Source of the DNA: Hamadaea tsunoensis DSM 44101
Lineage (GTDB): Bacteria > Actinomycetota > Actinomycetes > Mycobacteriales > Micromonosporaceae
Length of the DNA stretch: 64,000 bases
Assembly (NCBI RefSeq): GCF_000428945.1
Contig: NZ_KE386821.1
Span: 121,330 to 185,329 of the forward strand
Reading direction: 5' to 3'
This document shows positions 16,284 through 21,796 of this stretch, in pieces. A model generated the notes under the pieces. The model ran no database searches. It saw only the letters and a list, made by a program, of their open reading frames with translations, and was not told the origin of the DNA. Made by a program: the position numbers and the translations under genes. How positions within the stretch are numbered: position 1 is the first letter of the stretch; each line of letters begins with the position of its first letter.

Positions 16284-17366
16284 ATGACGTACTGGTCACC
16301 GCCGATCCCGACCGGGCTGGGCACCGCCGCGTTCCGGGCGCTGCTCGGCGCCGAGACCGCCGCAGCCGCGGTCTCGCCGTCGCGGGCGGCGGACCCGTTC
16401 CCGGACCTGCACTGCCCGGAGCCGGTCCGGATCGACGAGGCGCTCGGCGCACTGGTCAACGAGCGGGTGCTGACCTGGGCCGCGGCACTCGGATTCCCGC
16501 CGTCGGTGATGACGATGCTGCGGGTGGCCGACTTCGGGCGGTTCGCGATGCTCGCCCACCCCGACAGCGACGACGTCGACCGGCTGTTCGCCACCGCGTC
16601 GTGGACCGCGGCACTGACGGTGATGGACGACTACTACTGCGACGACGAGGCACTCGGCGCGGACCCGGCCCAGCTGGGCTCCCGGCTGACCCTGGCCCTC
16701 GCCGCGATCGACCGCGGCCAGTTGGCCGGCGGCTACCAGGTTGAGCTGGACGCCGCCGTCGCCGCCGAGCCGATCCTGGCCGCGCTGCGCTCCAGTGTGG
16801 AGGAACTGGCCCGCTTCGGTACGCCCGCGCAGGTCGGACGGGCGATCCTGGAGAACGACCATTTCTTCATCGGCACCACCGGCGAGATGAGCTGGCGGGT
16901 CACCGGCCGGATGCCGCCGGTCTGGCAGTACCTCGCCGCGCGCCAGATCAACAGCTTCCTGCCCTGCATCACGACCACGGACCTCGTCTCCGGGTACGAG
17001 TTGCCGTCCGGGCTGTACTTCGAGCCCCGGATCCGGCGGGCCACCAAACTGCTCGGACTGACGACGGTGATCGTCAACGACCTCTACTCCATGGCCAAGG
17101 AGAGTGCCCAGGACACGCCCGACGGGGGTCTGCCCCTGGTGGTGTCCGCCGAACGCGGTTGCAGCCTCGACGAGGCCGCCGCGATCAGCGTCGACATCCA
17201 CAACGAGGTGATGGCCGCCTTCGACGAGGAGTGCCGCGAACTGGCCGCCGTCCCCTCCGTCGAGCTGCACCTCTTCCTGGCCGGAATGCGCAACTGGGCC
17301 GCCGGCAGCCGGGAGTGGCACCGCAGCAGCGTCCGGTTCCGCGACACCGACCACCCCACCGAATGA
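16284..17366 (+). CDS. 2-methylisoborneol synthase (family 2 encapsulin cargo terpene cyclase)
   Basis: This 360-residue class I terpene cyclase converts 2-methyl-GPP to 2-methylisoborneol. Its Asp-rich motif is DDYYCDDE (residues 115-122) and the NSE triad is NDLYSMAKE (265-273: Asn265, Ser269, Glu273). The C-terminal basic motif reads RFRD rather than the RY pair of many cyclases. Residues 9-18 (PTGLGTAAFR) match the short conserved block in the disordered N-terminus that targets such cyclases to encapsulin shells. That N-terminus is only ~40 residues here, against over 100 in Streptomyces enzymes of ~440 aa. The methyltransferase gene lies 60 bp downstream and the shell gene is divergent. 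Confidence 0.93.
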   Translation: MTYWSPPIPTGLGTAAFRALLGAETAAAAVSPSRAADPFPDLHCPEPVRIDEALGALVNERVLTWAAALGFPPSVMTMLRVADFGRFAMLAHPDSDDVDRLFATASWTAALTVMDDYYCDDEALGADPAQLGSRLTLALAAIDRGQLAGGYQVELDAAVAAEPILAALRSSVEELARFGTPAQVGRAILENDHFFIGTTGEMSWRVTGRMPPVWQYLAARQINSFLPCITTTDLVSGYELPSGLYFEPRIRRATKLLGLTTVIVNDLYSMAKESAQDTPDGGLPLVVSAERGCSLDEAAAISVDIHNEVMAAFDEECRELAAVPSVELHLFLAGMRNWAAGSREWHRSSVRFRDTDHPTE

Positions 17367-17415
17367 TCCGCCCCGCAAGTGATCCGTCCCCGCGGATGAT
17401 CCGCCCACAAGTGAG
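17364..17415 (+). repeat. Short direct repeats between the cyclase and methyltransferase genes
   Basis: The 60-bp spacer begins at the cyclase stop and contains two near-identical 19-20 bp copies: ATGATCCGCCCCGCAAGTGA (17364-17383) and ATGATCCGCCCACAAGTGA (17397-17415). A degenerate third piece lies between. It looks like a recent local duplication and immediately precedes the GAGGAGA ribosome-binding site of the methyltransferase. Confidence 0.55.
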
Positions 17416-17425
17416 GAGAATCGTG

Positions 17426-18280
17426 ATGGCCTCCAGCATCCAAGACCTGGCACTCAGCGACTACCAGAGGTCGGTGGCCGACTACTGGCGGGTGCACACC
17501 ACCGACCCGGTCAACGAGGAGCTCGGCAAGGTCGACGGCCTCTACCATCACCACTACGGCATCGGCACGCCCGACCCGGCGGTGGCCAGGGCGCCGTGGG
17601 CGATCCGCGACCAGGAGATCATCAAGGAGCTGCACCGCCTGGAGACCGCCCAGGCCGACCTGCTCCTCGACCAGTTCGGCCAGATCGAACCCACCGACCG
17701 GCTCTTCGACGGCGGCTGCGGCCGCGGCGGCACCAGCATCATGGCGCACGCCCGGTTCGGCTGCGAGGTCGACGGGATGACCATCTCCGAGGTGCAGGCC
17801 GACTTCGCCAACAAGCAGGCCGTCGACCGGGGCATCGACGGCCACGTCCGGTTCCACCTGCACGACATGCTGCACACCGGGTTCGACGACGGTTCCGTCC
17901 GTGGCGTGTGGACCAACGAGACGACCATGTACGTCGACCTGTTCGACCTGTACCGCGAATTCGCCCGGATCCTGCGCCCCGGCGGCCGGTACGTCAACAT
18001 CACCGGCTGCTACAACGACGTGCTCGGCGACAAGTCCGCGGCCGTGCGGACGATCGACGCCCACTATCTCTGCGACGTGCACGCCCGCAGCACCTACTTC
18101 AAGGCGCTCGCGGCCAACGGCCTCGTGCCGGTCAAGGTGGTCGACCTGACCCCGCTGACCATCCCGTACTGGGAGCTGCGCCTGCAATCCTCGGTACGCA
18201 GCGGCATCGAGCAGCCGTTCCTGTCGTCCTATCGCGACACGTCGTTCCAGTACCTCATGATCGTCGCCGACCGGATCTGA
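17426..18280 (+). CDS. Geranyl diphosphate 2-C-methyltransferase
   Basis: This 284-residue SAM-dependent enzyme methylates C2 of geranyl diphosphate, giving the 2-MIB synthase substrate. SAM motif I is FDGGCGRGGTSIM (residues ~94-106), followed by CEVDGMTISEVQADFANKQA. The N-terminal DYQRSVADYWRVHTTDPVN and GLYHHHYGIG blocks are typical of GPP methyltransferases, as is PGGRYVNITGCYNDV. Length matches the family (~290 aa). The start is ATG 17426 behind GTGAGGAGAATC; the adjacent GTG 17423 is also possible. It follows the cyclase on the same strand, giving a two-gene operon divergent from the shell gene. Confidence 0.95.
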   Translation: MASSIQDLALSDYQRSVADYWRVHTTDPVNEELGKVDGLYHHHYGIGTPDPAVARAPWAIRDQEIIKELHRLETAQADLLLDQFGQIEPTDRLFDGGCGRGGTSIMAHARFGCEVDGMTISEVQADFANKQAVDRGIDGHVRFHLHDMLHTGFDDGSVRGVWTNETTMYVDLFDLYREFARILRPGGRYVNITGCYNDVLGDKSAAVRTIDAHYLCDVHARSTYFKALAANGLVPVKVVDLTPLTIPYWELRLQSSVRSGIEQPFLSSYRDTSFQYLMIVADRI

Positions 18281-18302
18281 ACCGGCGGAACGGCCCCGCC
18301 GT

Positions 18303-18349
18303 CCATGAGATCGCAACACCGTCTATAGAGGATGGACGCGGTCTCATGG
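18303..18349. terminator. Inverted repeat downstream of the GPP methyltransferase (probable bidirectional terminator)
   Basis: CCATGAGATCGC (18303-18314) pairs with GCGGTCTCATGG (18338-18349), 11 of 12 positions, around a 23-nt loop. It lies between the convergent ends of the methyltransferase gene (18280) and the macrodomain gene (18363), so it can serve both. There is no U-tract, which is common in actinomycetes. Confidence 0.6.
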
Positions 18350-18362
18350 TCGGCGCGGCTGC

Positions 18363-18836
18363 TTACCGGTCGTAGACCGTGACCGGGATGTCCTGGGCGC
18401 ACAACGTCCGGAGGATGATGGGCTCGATCCGGTCCCAGGTCCCACCGGCCAGACCACAGCCGATCCGCGGCATGTGCACCGACGCCCGCAGACGCTGCGC
18501 CTCGGCGGCGAGCACCGCCAGGCACCGCTCCACCGCCTCGTAGCGGATCGGCGGCCCGTTGCTCCCGGTCTTCGTGCCGTGCTGACCGATCATGTTGGCT
18601 ACCCACAGGCCCGCTCCCACCGGGACGACGCGTACGGCGCCGAGCCCGAAGTCGCTGTGAGCCCGGTCGCGGTACCAGGCCCGGTAGTCGCGCTCCGGCT
18701 CCGCCCACCGCTTCGACACGGCCAGCACGAAGCCCTTGCCCCAACCGCCGCGGTCGTTGCAGATGTGGGCGATCACCTTGGGGCCCTTGGCCTGCGGGCT
18801 CGTCGCGTCACCGGCGACGATCGTCAGCGGGGTCAC
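18363..18836 (-). CDS. Macrodomain (ADP-ribose-binding) protein
   Basis: This 157-residue single macrodomain shows TIVAGDATSPQAKGPKVIAHICN, DRGGWGKGFVLAVSKRW (the ADP-ribose distal loop) and HMPRIGCGLAGGTWDRIEPII. The layout is that of the TARG1/Poa1p-like group, which removes ADP-ribose or its phosphate from targets or nucleotides. The Asp that follows GCGL in TARG1 is Ala here (GCGLAGG), as in Poa1p-like proteins, so deglutamylating activity should not be assumed. The start is GTG 18836, which overlaps the stop of the SMI1-like gene (GTGA), indicating translational coupling. An ADP-ribosylglycohydrolase gene lies 0.9 kb upstream on the same strand. Confidence 0.88.
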   Translation of the reverse strand: MTPLTIVAGDATSPQAKGPKVIAHICNDRGGWGKGFVLAVSKRWAEPERDYRAWYRDRAHSDFGLGAVRVVPVGAGLWVANMIGQHGTKTGSNGPPIRYEAVERCLAVLAAEAQRLRASVHMPRIGCGLAGGTWDRIEPIILRTLCAQDIPVTVYDR

Positions 18837-19525
18837 GGCCCGATCTCCAGCTTCGCCTCGACACCCAGCTTCGCCTCGGCCTCGCCGAGCCACTCCAGGT
18901 ACCAGCCGCGGAAGGTCTGCGGGCGGTCGTCGTCCAGAACCGGCGCGAGGTCCGCGTCGTCACACCGCGGATCGGACCACATCGTGCCGCGGGCCGGCCC
19001 GCTCACGACCAACCAATCCCGGTACGCGCAACCAAAATGACTGATGCAGACGGCCCCCATGGTCAACGTGGGGTCGTCGAGCAGACCGTAGAGCCGATCG
19101 TGCCACGCCTCCATCGCCTCGTCGAAGGCAGCCTCGTCCTCGAAGTCCTCGTCGTCCGGGGACTCGCCGAGTTCGCCGATGCGGTCGTTGAGCGTACGGA
19201 CGACGGGGAAGGGCTCGGCCAGCCGCTCCCGGTCGGTCATGTCCGCGCCGTCGCCCTGCCAGGCCCAGCCGGAGTCTTGATTCCGGACGACGGGGAAGAC
19301 GCCGTAGCCGGGTCCGGCGCCGCCCGCGCCTACCTCGACCAGGAAGCTGCGGTATTCGTCGGGAAGGGTCACGCCGAGCCAGGCTTCGAGCTCGTCCAGC
19401 TCGCCGGGGGAGAGGGCCAGAGCGAGATCGAAGGCGTGACCGTCGGCGCCGAAGATGCCCGCCTTGCCTGGATGGGCGCGCAGCGCGGCGATACGATCGC
19501 GTACGCCGGTCCAGGTCGTGGTCAT
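18833..19525 (-). CDS. SMI1/KNR4 family protein
   Basis: This 230-residue protein has the SMI1/KNR4 (SUKH) signature: LSPGELDELEAWLGVTLPDEYRSFLVEVGAGGAGPGYGVFPV (residues ~38-80), with an acidic mid-section and LTMGAVCISHFGCAYRDWLVVSGPARGTMW. SUKH proteins are common immunity proteins of polymorphic toxins, but many stand alone. No toxin gene is adjacent. Its stop overlaps the macrodomain start by 4 nt, so the two are very likely made together. This pairing suggests that it supports or neutralises something in ADP-ribose chemistry, but that is inference. Confidence 0.85.
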   Translation of the reverse strand: MTTTWTGVRDRIAALRAHPGKAGIFGADGHAFDLALALSPGELDELEAWLGVTLPDEYRSFLVEVGAGGAGPGYGVFPVVRNQDSGWAWQGDGADMTDRERLAEPFPVVRTLNDRIGELGESPDDEDFEDEAAFDEAMEAWHDRLYGLLDDPTLTMGAVCISHFGCAYRDWLVVSGPARGTMWSDPRCDDADLAPVLDDDRPQTFRGWYLEWLGEAEAKLGVEAKLEIGP

Positions 19526-19678
19526 CGCGGGGCCTCCGATTCCGTCGAGGAGGACATGATGTCAGCCGCGTACGACAACGCCGGAGCAGGTTCGGCGGAC
19601 GGCCGACGGTCCGCCCGCCTTCGGGAGGCTATCGGCCAGAGCGCCGCTGTTGTTCTTGGGCTTCCCCAGGTCAGGGAT

Positions 19679-19722
19679 CCGGCATCCGCGATTCCCTGTG
19701 ATCAAGTGATCGCGGATGCCGG
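19679..19722. terminator. Perfect hairpin terminator after the ADP-ribosylglycohydrolase gene
   Basis: CCGGCATCCGCGAT (19679-19692) and ATCGCGGATGCCGG (19709-19722) form a perfect 14-bp stem with a 16-nt loop. It starts 5 bp beyond the TAA stop (19728) of the minus-strand ADP-ribosylglycohydrolase gene. It separates that gene from the SMI1-macrodomain pair, which therefore probably has its own promoter in 19526-19678. Confidence 0.75.
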
Positions 19723-19727
19723 TTCGC

Positions 19728-20645
19728 TTACGCCATCTCGTTGAGCCAGGTCGGCAGTTCCTCGCGGGACGCCAGCCAGTCGGCCGGGATCCCGGCTGTC
19801 CCCGTGTACGCGGACACCACCCCGCCGACGATCGCGGCCGTGGTGTCGATGTCTCCACCGGCGACGGCGCAGGCTCTGATGGCGGCCGGATAGTCGTCGA
19901 GGTGGCGGGCGGCGGCCCAGAGGGTGAACGGGACCGTGTCCTGGGCGGTCACGTTGGAGCCGTTGCCCAGCCGGTACGCGACTTCCTCAATGGACAGATG
20001 GAATGCCTTGCGGGCCTTCGCGATGCCGTCGCGTACCGTGCTGTGCGGGGTGTGGGCCAGGACGCCGTCGAGGAACGGGCCGGGCTTCGGGCGTACACCG
20101 GAGAGGCGTCCGGCCACGGCGAGGCTGGCGGCGACGGCGACTGCTATCGCACCGGAGACGCCTTCGGGGTGGGCGTGGGTGACCCGGGCGGACAGAGCGG
20201 CCTGCGCGGCGGCCTGTTCCGGCGAGTCGGGGTGGTACGCGCCGACGGGCGCGACCCGCATCGCGGCGCCGTTGCCGCAGGAGCCCTGGCCGTCGAAGGC
20301 GGCCCCGGCCGCGGCCTGCCATGACTCGCCTTGGCGGATGGCGTGCAGGATGACGAAGCCCCCGGCTCCGTAGCCGCGGTTGGGCTCGCAGCGCTGGGCG
20401 AAGACCTCAGCCAGCAGATCCTGGTCGATCCGCTGCTTCTCCTGGAGGGTCCAGTAGACCGAGCAGGCCATCTCGGTGTCGTCGGTCCATTCCCAGACCG
20501 GGGGCGGGACGATGCCCCGCAGAAGATCGTCGACCTTGCGGCCGACCATGAAATACTGCGCTCCCAGCGCGTCGCCGACGGACAGGCCGGCCAGACTGTC
20601 GGCGGCGTACGCCAGCCGGGTCGATTCGGATAAGACAAACCGCAT
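19728..20645 (-). CDS. ADP-ribosylglycohydrolase (DraG/ARH) family protein
   Basis: This 305-residue all-helical hydrolase has the two metal-binding motifs of the DraG/ARH family: WTDDTEM near residue 65 and GGDIDTTAAIVGG near residue 270. Further family blocks are GLSVGDALGAQYF at the start, GYGAGGF and GNGAAMRVAPVGAY. It would cleave ADP-ribose from arginine or related targets using di-Mg2+. The start is ATG 20645 (MRFVLSESTRL); in-frame sequence upstream enters the next gene's tail. It is followed by a strong hairpin. With the macrodomain gene, it makes two ADP-ribose-processing genes within 2.3 kb. Confidence 0.9.
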   Translation of the reverse strand: MRFVLSESTRLAYAADSLAGLSVGDALGAQYFMVGRKVDDLLRGIVPPPVWEWTDDTEMACSVYWTLQEKQRIDQDLLAEVFAQRCEPNRGYGAGGFVILHAIRQGESWQAAAGAAFDGQGSCGNGAAMRVAPVGAYHPDSPEQAAAQAALSARVTHAHPEGVSGAIAVAVAASLAVAGRLSGVRPKPGPFLDGVLAHTPHSTVRDGIAKARKAFHLSIEEVAYRLGNGSNVTAQDTVPFTLWAAARHLDDYPAAIRACAVAGGDIDTTAAIVGGVVSAYTGTAGIPADWLASREELPTWLNEMA

Positions 20646-20667
20646 GATGCGGCGATCATGCCCGAGG

Positions 20668-20994
20668 CTACGGTCGGTCGGCAACCGTCTCGACGCGCTG
20701 GATGAGCTGCTTCAGCTGGGCGATCTCCTCGGCGAGCGCGGTGCGGCCGGCGGCGGTGAGGGTGATCCAGGTGCGGGCGCGCTTGCCGGCGTACCCCTTC
20801 TCGACGGCGACCAGGCCGGCGGATTCGAGGACGTCCATGTGCCGGGAGAGGTTGCCGGCCGTGAGTTCCAGCTGCGTACGCAGATATCCGAACTCCGCCC
20901 GCTGCGCCTCGTGCACGATGGTCAGGATGCCGAGGCGTACGCGCTGGTGGACGACGTCGTCGAGGCCGGTGGTCGGGTGCGCGGGGTCGATCAC
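20668..20994 (-). CDS. Winged-helix transcriptional regulator
   Basis: This 108-residue protein has a winged-helix domain of the small MarR/ArsR-like (HTH_34) kind: RVRLGILTIVHEAQRAEFGYLRTQLELTAGNLSRHMDVLESAGLVAVEKG (residues ~18-68), a wing with KRARTWITLTAAGR, and a C-terminal helix. Members are usually encoded beside a membrane protein, as here: the GTG start at 20994 overlaps the stop of the upstream membrane protein gene (GTGA). It probably represses its own operon. No metal-binding Cys cluster is present. Confidence 0.83.
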   Translation of the reverse strand: MIDPAHPTTGLDDVVHQRVRLGILTIVHEAQRAEFGYLRTQLELTAGNLSRHMDVLESAGLVAVEKGYAGKRARTWITLTAAGRTALAEEIAQLKQLIQRVETVADRP

Positions 20995-21683
20995 CGCTGC
21001 CGCCGGCGGGCCAGGGCGAAGCCGATCGCGCCGAGCAGCAGGACGCCGCCGTCGATGGTCAGGGTGGGCAGGAACGCCCAGACCTGGGTCGCGCCGCCGA
21101 GGCGCCAGCCGAAGGTGACCGGGATCAGCACGACGGCCAGGTAGGCGGCGGTGAACAGCAGCAGGGCGAGGCTTCGTTCGAGCCAGGCGAGGACCAGCAG
21201 GCCGATGCCGATCGCGCCGCTCATCCCGATCAGGCGGAACGCCGTGTTGACGTACTCCGGCAGTGCGTTCGGCGGAGTCACCGTCAGGTTGTGCATGATC
21301 CAGACCTCGATCAGGGTCATCGCGACGGCGATTGCGGCGCCGGTCACCGCGTACGGCCGGATGCGGGTGCCCACACCTCGTTCGCGTGCGACGCGGACGT
21401 AGCCCGCGGCGATCACGGCGTACGCGGCCAGCAGTGCGATGGGCCAGTAGATGGCGGCCGCCGGGTGGGTGACCTTGCAGACGCGCAGGTCGCCGGTCTG
21501 GGTGCAGTCGATGTGGTGGGTGCCGTAGCGCATGACGGGGATGGCCGCGAACGTGACGACGGCCAGGACGAGCAGCGGAAGCCAGGTCACGCGCTGATCG
21601 ACGCGGACGCGCCGGGCCAGGTCACGCGCCTCGGCGAGCAGGCGGTGCGGGTCACCGTCGGCGGGCAGGGATTGACTGGTCAT
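20991..21683 (-). CDS. Multi-pass membrane protein of unknown function
   Basis: This 230-residue protein starts at ATG 21683 (MTSQSLPADG). After a ~40-residue soluble N-terminus there are about six hydrophobic segments: WLPLLVLAVVTFAAIPV, IYWPIALLAAYAVIAAGYV, YAVTGAAIAVAMTLIEV, GMSGAIGIGLLVLAW, LALLLFTAAYLAVVLIPV and IDGGVLLLGAIGFALA. A Cys pair (CTQTGDLRVC) lies in the first external loop. No transport or enzyme motif is recognised. It is co-transcribed with the winged-helix regulator and is divergent from the PrsW-type protease gene. Confidence 0.75.
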   Translation of the reverse strand: MTSQSLPADGDPHRLLAEARDLARRVRVDQRVTWLPLLVLAVVTFAAIPVMRYGTHHIDCTQTGDLRVCKVTHPAAAIYWPIALLAAYAVIAAGYVRVARERGVGTRIRPYAVTGAAIAVAMTLIEVWIMHNLTVTPPNALPEYVNTAFRLIGMSGAIGIGLLVLAWLERSLALLLFTAAYLAVVLIPVTFGWRLGGATQVWAFLPTLTIDGGVLLLGAIGFALARRRQR

Positions 21684-21691
21684 GCCAATAG

Positions 21692-21706
21692 GTTTGCATA
21701 ACAAAC
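21692..21706. promoter_or_regulatory. Candidate operator upstream of the membrane protein-regulator operon
   Basis: The short palindrome GTTTG-CATAA-CAAAC (21692-21706) lies 8 bp upstream of the membrane protein ATG and is markedly AT-rich for this genome. It is a good candidate binding site for the winged-helix regulator of the same operon and could also affect the divergent PrsW-type gene. Confidence 0.4.
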
Positions 21707-21796
21707 TGATTGGCGCAAGGGGACCGGGTGGGTTGCGGCGTTCTCCTACGCTGCACGCGACATCGTTGCCTGCCGATTCGTCGACAAGGACCCCCC

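Noticed and set aside
18363-20645. A complete DarT-DarG-like DNA ADP-ribosylation toxin-antitoxin system
   Set aside because: A macrodomain is present but no ADP-ribosyltransferase toxin gene is found in the neighbourhood, and the macrodomain lacks the expected Asp after GCGL.
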